From: Dipteris shenzhenensis
Lineage: Eukaryota > Polypodiophyta > Polypodiopsida > Gleicheniales
Assembly (NCBI GenBank): GCA_047967505.1
Contig: CM106539.1
Reading direction: 5' to 3' (one strand)
DNA length: 64,000 nucleotides
The position numbers and the translations under genes are program-made. Position 1 is the stretch's first letter; every line of letters begins with the position of its first letter. Shown piece by piece: positions 10,890 to 21,744 of the stretch. The notes below the pieces were generated by a model. That model worked only from the letters and a program-made list of their open reading frames with translations. It did no database searches and was not told where the DNA came from.

Positions 10890-13290
10890 GATCCGCTCTC
10901 ATGCCAATGGTCTTAAGTATGCTCTTGTGATCCTCAAGAGCAAGGTGCCATCGAGGAGTGGATGTCATCTTGCGACTGCGAGCACGAGTTAGATGAACCC
11001 TGATCGCCAACAACAAGATGGGAATACATGTATGCCTCACGATCTGCCATGTACTCCTGATACTCAAAGAAGCGACCACGCCTATGTACTTGCTCAAAGT
11101 AGTACCCAGCTATGATCATGTTGTGAACATCAAAATGGATCCCATGCCCATCCACTGCATCCTGGTTGAGCACGCTGTCCACCATAGAGCATCTCAACAG
11201 ATAGTAATCCATGCAATCAGGATTGTCCTCTGGAGCAATGACCGCGAAGATGACATCAATACTTTAAGAGATCTGTCAACTGGTTGTAAACTCTACTAGA
11301 ATTGAACCCTTCATCCTGATCATCATGTACCACCTCCCATGGTTGGATGGAGGAAAGTACGCGTCCGCGGTTGTTGGCCCATGGCAGCATGGAACAACCT
11401 CCCCAATCATCATCGATGAATGCCGACAAAGAACATGCAAAGCATCGAGAAAAGATCACGGGGTTTGAGTTGCCTGTGCTCCTTATAGAATGTAAATCAA
11501 GAGTGCCAAGCATAGTACGACAATCAAAATGCCTAGACGGATCAATGCGCCCTATGTCCACACACCAAAAAAACCATATGACCACCCTATCATTACGTGA
11601 CTGTTGCTGATACGAGGACAACGCGCTAGTACCTAAGTGTTAGGTACACCACTGCACCACATCTTGTGCATCCACAAAGCAAGTGGCACTATGACGCAAT
11701 TGGTGTCACTGCAAAGAACGCTTCATGCAAGCACCTGCCCCATCATGCTCTCCTTTTCCATGCCTTGTCTTGAAGTAGCTCCACATCACCAGAATGCCTG
11801 TCTCATGGTGCCACCTGTAGAACCAATAAAAGTGCCTGGCAGAATTGAACTGACCACCATCACAACTGTCAGACCAAACCCAACGCTGTGCTGTAATGTC
11901 ACACCACCATCCCTCAAGAAATTGTCATGGAGACTGAAACAATGCTACACAAAATGAGCATTGTGCAAGCGATCATCACTAATGTAGAAGTGATACTCTC
12001 GACAATGACACGCAAGTCCATGGTGCTATCAATGCCATCCGTCTGAGCCTATGCATGAAGATAGCTAATATGCAAAAATATAGCAACCTACAAGATGGCA
12101 CAGAAAAAACAATGAGGATGATGGAAAGAATTAAAATGCACAAGAAAACCAAAGTAAGAACAATACTCATTCACATGTCAACTGTTCGAAAAAATAATAC
12201 TCTGATTGGATCTCATGCTGTGGTGCAAAGGTATAGTTCTTCACAAAGTCCACCACTGAGACAACCACCCCTATAGGAAATGTGCTCAAGCAAGCAGAGA
12301 ACTATTGATCCTCCCACTTCACAGTGTGGGAGTGCTGTATGTAGTGGTACAACTTTCCTCAGAAGGCATCAATAAAAGCAACACGTGGAGTCTACTACTC
12401 CACAAGCTGCAACCTCCGGGACTCTGTACCACCAACTAATTTCAACGTGATGTACTCGTACTGTTGCCAACACACAATCTCCACATCATTGACATCTAGC
12501 GGAACTCGCGGCACTCTTGCAAAGTGACCACACATCGTACACCTCCCCTCTACACAATCAAGGGAGTGGTACAAAGTATCACCATATTGTGCACACAATA
12601 TGGAATGAATAAAGTCACGAGGGCTAGTAGGAACCACTCGTATGACCATCAAGGGAACTAAATACATTGTACATCAATCCAAAATCAACATGATAGCAAC
12701 AATATGTGTCACGCTCTCTAGAGCACCGCACAAACCATGGCATGCACTGCTCAAATGACCTCTGCCCAATCTTGAATTCTGTGTGCGCCTCTACAAACTG
12801 AGTGTACAACTCAATCTGGGTACACTCCAAAAAACATGCACCATGCTCAATGTACACATCATGTGACACCCTCTTTCACACTACCTTCTTGAACACTGGA
12901 GATGCCCTACAATGCTCCTCCCAAAACTGCTGTATGATGGACCTAGTGCGATCTTACAATAGTCGATTGCTACGGGGTCCACGGCCACTCCAAGCCCAAA
13001 GAGCATCAACATCATGATCCTCTAGACTTTGCCTCCTAATCATACCTGCTTGAAATGTGCACGGTGCAATGTCAAGGAGATGCGATGTGGTGTGTACATG
13101 GCCAGCCATCTGGGGTCTACTAATGGCATCCACAATGGCACAACATGCTGCTAAGGCATTTGCAGTGTTCCTACGCTTGATGGATGCATAGGACCGATGA
13201 ACACTAGAAAGGACCTCGCTACATACTGCCCTATCTCTAGATGCAACAAGACCAGCAAGCCTCCCACACTCCACCAAGGCAGGGTGATCT
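10890..13290 (-). pseudogene. Decayed transposase-like gene of an unnamed widespread family
   Basis: Several minus-strand frames fit one broken gene. From right to left: a helical N-terminal region (13290-12960, NTANALAACCAIVDA, ending RGPRSNRL), then HDVYIEHGACFLE (near 12860) and FKIGQRSFEQCMPWFV followed by RERDTYCCYHVDFGLM (12780-12680). Next come C..CGHFARVP (near 12530), VVVSVVDFVKNYTF and QHEIQSEYYFFEQ (12260-12190), YHFYISDD (near 11970) and a weak WSDG/HGKG-like area near 11870-11720. In the family I recall, found in plants and invertebrates, these blocks occur in this order and the protein looks like a transposase, but I know no accepted name. Stops and frame changes are frequent. 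The 3' part (10890-11620) is less certain. Its right end abuts E1 at about 13292, and A is inserted on its left side. Confidence 0.55.
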
Positions 13291-13291
13291 A

Positions 13292-15178
13292 TCAAAGAGC
13301 AAGAAAGAGGTGTAGAGCAATTATACATGGCTTGAAATCTCATGATTGGCACAAGATACTCAAAGTAAGTATGACTTGGCATAATCTCTTTTTCCTTCCA
13401 AATTTGTGAGTCTAGAAGCAACTAATAACCATCGTTCATGTGTTTAGTTCATACTACCTACTAGTATTTCTCATTGTGCATCAAATGATGTGAAGGCTTG
13501 TATTTACAAGATGGGCGAGCCTGTGAGGTACTTCACACTATACAAAATGTAAAGCGTATCCATGCTTGATGCAAGGTTTTCATATTACTAATATGGTGCA
13601 CTTTCTTCTTTCTAGGTATGTGAGCTCAAAGAAAATAGATCCCACCAAGCTTGAGGATGATCGAGTTATGTTAGTGGAGCTGGTTTTAGTGGATGATACC
13701 TTTCCATGTTCTATTCTCACAAGCCAACTACATCTCATAGTGTATTTGGTGGATGAGATTGCTATATGCAGCACTGTACATGCACAATGATTATTCTTCC
13801 TCAAGCGCTTCATGAAGACCTTGAAGGGTGTCGTGAGGCAAAATGCAAGGTCCAATGGTAGCATGGCTGACGCATGGTTTCTACAAAAGTCACTTGCATA
13901 TATTTTTGAGTTTCTTGTCTATGTGGATAGCTCTCTCCCATGACTATGGAGAGATGAAGAAGACTAAGGATGACCTCTATTGTGCCTCAAGGGAAAGGAC
14001 GGAGCAATAATGGGCAGGGAGTTGCTTAATAATCTAAACCTCTGTTGCATGCTTAATAGTGATGTGATGAGAAGATGAGTGATAAGATAAGAGGATGCAA
14101 AGGAAAGAAGACAAGGAGAAAGGGCCCTCTTTTGTACACACTATGGATCTTGTGTGCCATACCTTGAGCATCTAAGAGCACTTCCAAAGGATATTGATCA
14201 TGTCGATTGGCTACATGACGAAGTGGAGAGAGCAGAGAGAGATGAGGGGATGCACACCACAATGGAAGAATGGGAGTATGCTAGAGGATGCATACAAAAG
14301 ATCGGTATATAGAATGTTTTGCATAAGCTAGGAGCTTTCAACATTTAGATAGCTTATTCAATTGATTTTGTCTTGGTGTAACTAGTGTACTATGTTCCAT
14401 GCTATATGGTGTGAGGACAAGCATTTTTAGACACAACGGATTGATGATAAAAGAAACACACAAGATTGCAGCCTCATTGCTAGCTTTGAAGGAGCCAATG
14501 AAGCCATGGATAATTATTGTGGCATAATCCAAGATATTATTAAGCTTGAATTTCGACGCTTCTTTGTGTATGTTTTGGATGTCAAGTGGTTTAAGGACCT
14601 GGTGGAAAGAGGCCCTAATCCAACAATCAAATGCCATGAAAGTGGCTTTGTAACTAGTAACTCCACAAAGTTTTGGCAAAGCAAGAAGGACACACTAGTA
14701 CTACCGCAACAATGTCAACATGTACTCTACACATGTATAAAAACGATCACTTATATATATTTGATTCCTTCAATGCAAGGAAATTAACATGTTTGTATTT
14801 GTGTTTGAATAGGTTGTCTATCAACCAATGATGGATAATAATAGGTGGTGTCACATCGGGGGCACGTCATACCTATTACGCCACGTTTCAAAGTGATGTA
14901 TAGTACATTTACTAATGTGAAGCGTATGGAGGATGATCATGGCCATGGAGGTGATGATGATCATGATACAAGGAGGAGATGATCATGAGATAGGAGATAC
15001 ATATATTCTGGCCATTATGCATGAGGACAAACCTGCCATTAGTGATGCTAATTTCGATGAGCACGATAGCACAAGTAGTAGTGGGAAGAATATATTTGTA
15101 GATCTCCACATTGGTTTGGATATTGAAGAAGATAGTTTGGCAAGGGTTGATCTCATTGACGATGAGATCAAACTGTAG
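13292..15178 (+). pseudogene. tnp2-family transposase 3' half (DUF4218-DUF4216), element E1
   Basis: This carries the C-terminal modules of a tnp2 transposase. A short exon at 13292-13350 reads CRAIIHGLKSHDWHK, the GLKSHD block at the end of the tnp2 core. After an intron, 13620-14300 carries DUF4218 (LTSQLHLIVYLVDEIA, FFLKRFMKTLKG), but TGA (13788-13790) interrupts it before FFLKRF. A linker follows (HVDWLHDEVERAERDE-like, near 14205), then DUF4216 at 14390-14740 (DDYCGIIQDI-like, FVYVLDVKWFKDLVERG, STKFWQSKKDTLVLPQQ). A last exon (14820-15178) ends in an acidic, His/Asp-rich tail, VDLIDDEIKL. It is about as diverged from E2 and E3 as those are from each other. No N-terminal half is present. 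Confidence 0.75.
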
Positions 15179-15597
15179 CCCATCATCGTATCATTCAAAT
15201 TTCTTACATATTGGCAAAACAATTTTATATATTGTCTCATTCTCCTCACCTCACTTAATTTTTGTATGTATGCTTTTGGCAAAAGGCATATTATGGCGTA
15301 TGACACATGTGTAGCATTGATATTTTTATTAAATTAGGTGCTTTGGTAATTATGGTCAATGTTTGGCAAGCCATGATCCACATTTATTAGCCTGCAACAA
15401 TAAAATTTTAAACTTTATTGCACGTTTATCACGTGTTTAAATATGTGTCTATTATATAGTGGAGACACGCTATTAAAAACATGTATAACAGCAATTTGAA
15501 ATGCTTGTGAAACTATAGTATAGACGCTTCCGTAATTTGATTAACTCTATCAGCGCTTATAGATGTGCCCACTATTTTTTGTGTCTATCGAGCGCAT
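13292..15597. mobile_element. E1: truncated CACAA-type CACTA-like element
   Basis: This fragment belongs to a second tnp2 family, also represented by E2 and E3. Homology to E2 starts abruptly at about 13292 (AGAGCAAGAAAGAGGTGTAG), inside a tnp2 exon, where it abuts the unrelated pseudogene. The 3' region 15180-15597 is non-coding and gains GCGTCTAT-like units towards 15597. Its own terminal TTGTGTTGTTGTG is missing: after GTGTCTAT at 15588 the sequence switches to CGAGCGCAT and then to the left end of E2. The element is therefore truncated on both sides. Confidence 0.65.
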
Positions 15598-16045
15598 CAC
15601 AACAACACAAAGCAACTATAGATGCGCTTGATAAATGCGCAAAATAGCGGGCGCGTCTATAGGTGTTGCTTGAATAGAGAAATTATGGGCGCATCTAATA
15701 GCACATCTAACATCTCGTCTATTTGTGTGTGTATTAACACGTCTATTTGCGCATCTAGACTGAGAAAATACGGGCCCGTCTAACATTGCATTTATCAGCA
15801 CATCTATTTACGTGTGTATTAGCGCGTCTATTAGCGCATTTACATTGAGAATTAGATGCGTATTTAGACGCAAAACAGAGAATATAGAAAGTGAGATTTT
15901 GGTGTACATCATTGCTTTCCAAACATTGCCCATGATTACCAAAGCACATAATTTTAACAAAAACATCAATGCTTTTTTGCAAGCCCACATATACAAGAAT
16001 TAAGTGAGGTGAGGAGAATGAGACAATATGTAAAATAGTTTTGCT
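15598..16045. repeat. Left terminal and subterminal repeats of E2
   Basis: Terminal CACAACAACACAA is followed by many degenerate units of GCGTCTAT or its complement (for example GGGCGCGTCTATAGG near 15650 and TTAGCGCGTCTATTAGCGC near 15815). E3 has the same units near its right end (38930-39125), confirming that they belong to this family's ends. They probably act as transposase or accessory-protein binding sites. Confidence 0.65.
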
Positions 16046-16060
16046 AATATCAATGAAGGG

Positions 16061-18420
16061 CTATGGTTCAATCTCATCCTCAATGAGATCAACCCTTGCC
16101 AAACTATCTACTACGAAATCCAAACAAGTGTTTAGATCTACAAATACATTCAACCCACTACTACTTGTGCTACTCATGTGCTCATCGAAATCAGCATCAC
16201 CAATGGTAGGCTTGTCCTCACGGGTAATGGTCTCAATATCTGTATCTCCTATCTCATGATCATCCTCCTCTCTCGTATCACGGTCATCATCACGTCCATG
16301 GCCATGATCATCCTCCATACGCTCCATATTAGTAAATGTACTATACATCACTTTGGAATGTGGCATAATAGGTATGACATGCCACCATCTATTAATATCC
16401 ACCATTGGTTGATAGACAATCTAATTCAAACATAAATACAATCATGTTATTTTCCTTGCATCAAATATTTAAAAGCGAGTATTTTTATGTGTGCACAGTA
16501 CCTGTTCACATTGTTGCAGTAGTACTAGTGTGTCCTTCCTACTTTGCCAAAACTTTGTGGAGTCAATAGTTACAAAGCCACTTGCATGGCGTTTGATTGT
16601 TGCATTAGGGCCTCTTTCCACCATGTCCTTAAACCACTTTACATCCAAAACATACACAAAGAAGCATCGAAAGTCAAGCTTAATAATATCTTGGATTATG
16701 CCACAATAATCATCCATGGCTCCATTGGCTCCCTTAAAGCTAGCAATGACGCCGCAATCTTGTGTGTTTCTCTTATCATCAATCCGTTGTGTTCGAAAAT
16801 GCTTGCCCTCACACCATATAGCATTGAACATAGTGCACTACACCAAGAAAAAATCAATTAAATAAGCAATCTAAATTATTGAAAGCTCCTAACTTATGCA
16901 TAACATTCTATATACCGACCTTGCTCATGCATCCCCTAGCATACTCCCATTCTTCCATTGTGATATGCATCCCCTCGTCTTTCTTTGCTTTCTCCATTTC
17001 ATCAAGTAGCCAATCCACATGAATATCCTTTGGAAGTGCTCTTAGATATTGAGGGTATGGCACACGAGATCCGTGGTGTATACGAAAGAGGGCCCTTTCT
17101 TCTTGTCTTCTTGCCTTTGCATCCTCGTATCTTGTCACCCATCTTTTCATCACATCAGTATTAAGCACGCAATAGAGGTTGCTACGATTATGCAACTCCG
17201 CGTCTATTACTTTGTTGCATCCTTTCCTCGGAGGTACAATAGAGGTCATCCTTAGGTCTTTATCATCTCTCCATAGTCGTGGGAGAGAGCTATCCATATC
17301 AACAAGAAACTCAGAAATATATACAAGTGACTCTTGTACCAACCAACCCTCGGCCATGCTACCTTTGGGTCTTGCATTTTGTCTCACGAAGCCCTTCAAG
17401 GTCTGCATGAAGCGCTCGAGGAAGAACAACCATCGTACATGTATAGTACTGCATATAGCAATCTCATCCACCAATGCACTATAAGATGTAGTTGGCTTGT
17501 GAGAATAGAACGTGGAAATATCTCCTCCACTAAACAAACCACCTCCACTAACATAACTCGAGCATTCTCAAGCGTGGTGGGATCTATTTCCTTTGAGCTC
17601 ACATACCTAGAAATGAAAAAGTACACCATATTAGCAATATGAACACCTTGCATGGAGCATTGATATGCATCATATTTTGTATCATGTAAAGTACCTCACA
17701 AGCTCGCCCATCTTATAAATACAATCTTTCACGTCCTTCGATGCACTATGTGAAATGCTAGTAGGTAGTATGAACTGAACCCACGAGGAGGTGGTTGATT
17801 AGTTGCTTATTATTATTCACTCACAAATTTGAAAGGAAAAAGATATTATGCACATAAAATACTTACTTGGAGCATCTTGTGCCAATCATGAGATTTCAAG
17901 CCATATAATTGCTCTACATCTCTTTTGTTGCTCTTTGTAAAGGCTCCGTTCAAACACCTCATGCATCCAGTGGGAGTACAAATTGTAGTAATAGCGCGCT
18001 TCATCGCCGCCATCTCTAGCTTTGATAACCTCCACGGTGTACGAGGTAAAAAAACACGCCCATTTGGTCTCTCTTGTGGCTAAAATCCTCCCTGTGGTAC
18101 GTAGATCCTCCCTTATGCCTACGGAATCTCGTGTCCCATTCAAATGCTCCCAAATGGTAGATGCCACATTCTTGAAGATATCCATGGGATCAAGCAGGTG
18201 ATTGATCTTGAGGTGGGACCAATATGGTAAACGATAAAAGATGGAGTATCTAAACAAAATAAACTGTTAGCGGGCAATCTTTATTTCCAGCCAATATAGC
18301 ACACAATAGTTACAAACCCTTACCGGCTCATGCCAAGTGGTGGAGGAGTCGTGGAACTGTCCCAAATTCTCATCCAATCTCCCGCGGTGAGTGATTGTGG
18401 GAGGACTTCATTCTAAGGGG
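16061..18420 (-). pseudogene. tnp2-family transposase lacking its N-terminus, element E2
   Basis: Reading leftwards from 18420: GDWMRIWDSST and PPPLGMSR-like (18380-18310), then RLPYWSHLKINHLLDP, MDIFKNVASTIWEHLNG and GIREDLRTTGRI (18250-18070). The core ends in CRAIIWLEIS near 17900. DUF4218 follows at 17653-17300 (LTSQLHLIVHW, FFLERFMQTLKGFVRQ), with a linker down to 16908. DUF4216 lies at 16831-16490 (MDDYCGIIQDIIKLDF, FVYVLDVKWFKDMVERG). The acidic last exon at 16405-16061 ends DLIEDEIEP. The DUF4218 linker is a long, nearly clean frame (16908-17537), so decay is milder than in A, although the DDE-bearing first half is deleted. The closest relatives in the window are E3 and E1. Confidence 0.8.
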
Positions 18421-18436
18421 CAACATATCTAGGATG

Positions 18437-18713
18437 ACCACTGCCACCATCGCAGAGGAGATACATGGAAGCACTTCTATCATGACGGGTTGATTATTGA
18501 GGAGCAGTATATCCGGGCTACTGGAGCGGCCCCCGAGGTATTTAAAAGTAATTAAATAATGTCAATATTATAAGTAAAGTTTTGATTTTTCATACATTAA
18601 TATATGTTGTCCCTTGTTTACAGGTCCCTGCACAAGAAGACGAGGAAGGAGGCAGAGAAGGGAGTGCAGAAGGAAGCGTGGAAGGGAGCGAGGACGTGGA
18701 GAACATAGATTAG
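18437..18713 (+). pseudogene. Tail of the second, divergent gene of E2
   Basis: This is a two-piece coding remnant on the plus strand. 18437-18540 reads HRRGDTWKHFYHDG and IIEEQYIRATGAAPE, followed by GT and an intron to about 18622. The last exon reads VPAQEDEEGGREGS and ends in an acidic stretch SEDVENID before TAG 18711. A short acidic last exon after a compact exon is also how the second gene of A and B ends (EEEDDDSNE and DDNSDEQ), and the position relative to tnp2 is the same. I infer it is the counterpart gene. The bulk of the gene is deleted. Confidence 0.45.
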
Positions 18714-19365
18714 TCATAGAAGTAGTGCTAGCTACTCTTTTTGGTACTTAAAGCCACTGGCTTGGCTTCGTGCCTCTTGTATATACACTCCTCTTATTTT
18801 TTGTACTTGAAGCCACATGACGTGGCTTAGCTTCGTGCTATATGTACATACAAGCACTTTTTGAGCTTTCAATTTTATTGCGTTTGGAAGTTGTAATGTT
18901 TTATTTGGAATTGTAATTAAAATGCGGTTGGTTGTAAGAATTGAATTACACAATGTGGAAATAGGATTCTTGTAACTATATAGCATACACAACATACACA
19001 GCATTCTGTAAATTAAAAAAAAAATATTATGTAGTACGTCTATCAGTGCATCTATAAACGCATGTATATACGTGTTTGTCTGTTCGAGAAGCGTCTATTT
19101 GCGCGTCTATAAGACCGTTTATAAATGTGTCTATACACGTGGTTAATGATGTGTCTGTCTGTCTTTTAAATTTTTTAGCAGAGCATCTATTTACGCGTCT
19201 AGATGCGCGTCTATACGCAAGTCTGTCTGCTATATAGACGTGGGTCTCTAGACGCACAAATAGATGCATCCGTAAGTTTTTTTTTAAGTTCAGTAAACGC
19301 ATCTGTGTGCGCGTCTGTGGGTGCTTTGTCTTGTTGTGCATCTACAGATGCATTGTGTTGTTGTG
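18714..19365. repeat. 3' flank, subterminal repeats and right end of E2
   Basis: 18714-19000 is an AT-rich 3' region with a repeated TTTTTGTACTT.AAGCCAC..GCTTCGTGC unit (near 18740 and 18796). From 19035 the GCGTCTAT-type units return (TTTGCGCGTCTATAAG near 19095, GTGCGCGTCTGTGG near 19310). The element ends with TTGTGTTGTTGTG at 19365. Confidence 0.6.
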
Positions 19366-21660
19366 TCAACTCGTCAAAAACTCAAACTCATCAAAGTGTT
19401 CATCACTGAACTCTAACACAATCTAGTAGTAGGCCCCGAAGCCTCTGCTATAAAAAACCCCCCTTTGTCTACATGAAAGGCTTTCAACCTCCATTGTCCA
19501 ACCAAGTGAGATTTCTTATGCAAACAACCATCAAGACACAAATTTGGGGGTTTTATGACCTCTACCTCCTAATTTTAAAAATTGTTCTTTTAAAAAACAA
19601 TTATTTCAAAAGATAATTATTTCATAATAACCCATCAACTTCACACTTACCTAATTAAAATATCGTTTAAAAAAAAAAGAAATCTATCATAGCATTAACC
19701 TCATTAAACTAAAATAATTTTTTTGCAATTCCCTTGTTGCTATGTGAGACGTCACACTTTTAAATTTACAAATTACCACCAAAGTGTGACGTGCTATATT
19801 GGGAAAATTTTCTTATAACGCCCCTCAAAAATGACTGAAAGCATCTTAACTAAGGATTACCTTTCTTGAAGTGCCCTTCAAAAATGACTGAAAACATCTT
19901 AAGTAGAAGGACGACTTCTAAATTACCCTTCCAAATGAACAAATTTGAGGGCGGTGACTTCCATACAGTAAGGAGGGCTACTGGACGGTAGAGCCACGTG
20001 AACTTTGCTGGTGGTAGTGACATTGAATCCCATGCAAGCAAATAACTTGCTCGTTTATACTAGAGCCATTGATGCTAGTCGATCAAGGGCGGAAGGCGTT
20101 GGACGAACGCTCTGTCCTGCTCTTTAAGTTACCTTCCCGCCTCAAAGAGCTTTCCACTTTGCCTTCAAACCGACACGTCTGACGAATTCCTTATCGCTAG
20201 AACTCGAAGCACTACACAGTAAACACAGCTGTGGTGATTCACCCACGGTCTCAGGGCAAGCTTGCTCGCCATGCCAATAGATCTTCGGTAGATTTCCAGC
20301 TGGAGACCCAGTTGCCTTGCCAGATTTCAAGAGCGCCTGAGCGTCCGTTCTAAACGCCCTGCAAGCCTTATCAATTCCTGGAAGACCCGTAGATCGAGAC
20401 ATCCAGTTGCACGGCTACGTCATCATCATTCATCATCATGGTCGACTAAGCAGTGAGCTTGCACAATGCAAACTCAACAGGAGATCATCCCAGGCTCCCA
20501 GCATCCATTGGGATTGGTTGCCAGTTTATAGCAGGGCACTGGGGCAGCTAAGGGGTTTAAAGAAAAGTGTCAATATTGCCTGTGATTTGCTGTGAAGCCA
20601 CTGGCGAGTAATTATAAATTGGGATGCTAGGCGGCAGCAAGAGAATCCGTAAAAAACTACGTTACAATCACGGAGAGTGCCTTCAGACAAGGGTTCAATA
20701 AATGGAAGAGGTATTGCAGCTACAATAAATGGAAGAGGTATTGCCGCGACGCCGTAAATGTGAAACCACTAGATACAGCATGCTGCTAGAGAGCTAATGT
20801 AAGCGCAAGTGCTGTTGAACTTATAGTCATGTCAATGCTAAAGAGGCCCAGGATAGTACCAAAAATCTAATAACGGCTGCAACAGTAAGGCGAAATAAGA
20901 GCAAACGGGTAAATAAAAGGGCATAGCATATTAGTTGATGCTAGAAGAGACGAAATCGAACGATGAATCCACTTTCTGTTTCTTTCTTGAAAGAAACGGA
21001 AAAATTTCAGGAACCTCTATTTCCGTTGATTTTCGAAAAACCTTTCTATATATAGAAGTCGGAGCCTGGAGGTCATGGATTAGCCACCGGGCAAAAGGTT
21101 CGGCTATAAATTCTCCGAACTTGAAATTATTTGCAGGGCTGCAGCAACGAACTTCGTGGCTTCATCAGTACGGGCAATGGACCATTAGAATTTAGAAAGA
21201 TAATAACAGGAAGTCCAGGAGGCACAGTAAATGATGAAGATCCAGAGAAAAGTAGCATATAATTAATTACGAATCACGAGTCAATCAGCATGTATAGGCC
21301 AATGGCCATTTTATCCAATCTCTCGTAGCAGCAATGCAGCCTACACGCACACGGTTACACCCTGCAGCAGCAACGTATCATTAGAAACTACTTTGACGGA
21401 GTCTAAAAACAAGTGTACAGGGTACTTACGGCTCTATCCTACTAGAAGCAACCCGACAAATATCCATTGGAGGACGGGCCCCGAGTCTCTCGCGACGAGC
21501 CTAAAAAGATGAGAAGACTATATAGTATTATTAGTACAGAAGCAATAGATTCGAGCGCGATTTCCAGAGCTGAAAGTACAGTGACACTGTACACATTGAT
21601 AAGCAGTTACGAAGCAACGACTTGGCATGATTGCGGGTAGAAAAGGTTACGACGGAGGGC
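19366..21660. other. Intergenic region upstream of the proline-rich gene; no supported gene
   Basis: There is a change of base composition from the element-rich flanks, and no transposon signature is seen. Two uninterrupted frames exist that I do not recognise: 20142-20402 on the minus strand (86 residues, MSRSTGLPGIDKACRAF at the start) and 20935-21195 on the plus strand (86 residues, MMLEETKSNDEST at the start). Neither shows a domain, signal peptide or repeat. 20700-20750 holds a tandem repeat of a 24-base unit AATAAATGGAAGAGGTATTG followed by C(A/C)GC. The region could contain the upstream control region of the gene at 21745. Confidence 0.4.
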
Positions 21661-21662
21661 AC

Positions 21663-21670
21663 TATATAAA
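21663..21670 (+). promoter_or_regulatory. TATA box of the proline-rich protein gene
   Basis: TATATAAA sits 75 bases before ATG 21745. A transcription start 25-30 bases further on would fall near 21695, after the first in-frame ATG (21679). This supports the second ATG at 21745 as the true start, which is also where a signal peptide begins. Confidence 0.6.
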
Positions 21671-21744
21671 GCGCAGAGATGAAGCCAATTTTTGCATGCG
21701 ACGTTGGCTCGGAACTTGATCGTGTAGACTCTGCTGCCTTTGAG

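Larger units (their letters stand above)
15598..19365. mobile_element. E2: CACAA-terminated CACTA-like element
   Basis: The left end is CACAACAACACAAAGCAACT from 15598. The right end, read inwards from 19365, is CACAACAACACAATGCATCT. These share a 13-bp inverted terminal repeat, followed on both sides by GCGTCTAT-type subterminal repeats. Inside are a minus-strand tnp2 gene lacking its N-terminus (16061-18420) and, divergent from it, the tail of a second gene (18437-18713). This is the same divergent plan as A-C, reduced by a deletion between the two genes. The flanks are CAT on the left and TCA on the right, so I see no target duplication. The left flank is truncated E1. Confidence 0.7.

Noticed and set aside
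15595-19368. Target-site duplication for E2
   Set aside because: The left flank is CAT and the right flank TCA. They do not match, and the left neighbour is itself truncated, so no duplication can be claimed.
20935-21195. Possible organelle-derived insertion or small gene
   Set aside because: The 86-residue frame matches nothing I recognise and no neighbouring organelle gene is visible.
21679-21744. Upstream in-frame ATG of the proline-rich gene at 21679
   Set aside because: It lies only nine bases after the TATA box, before the likely transcription start, and would place a polar stretch ahead of the signal peptide.
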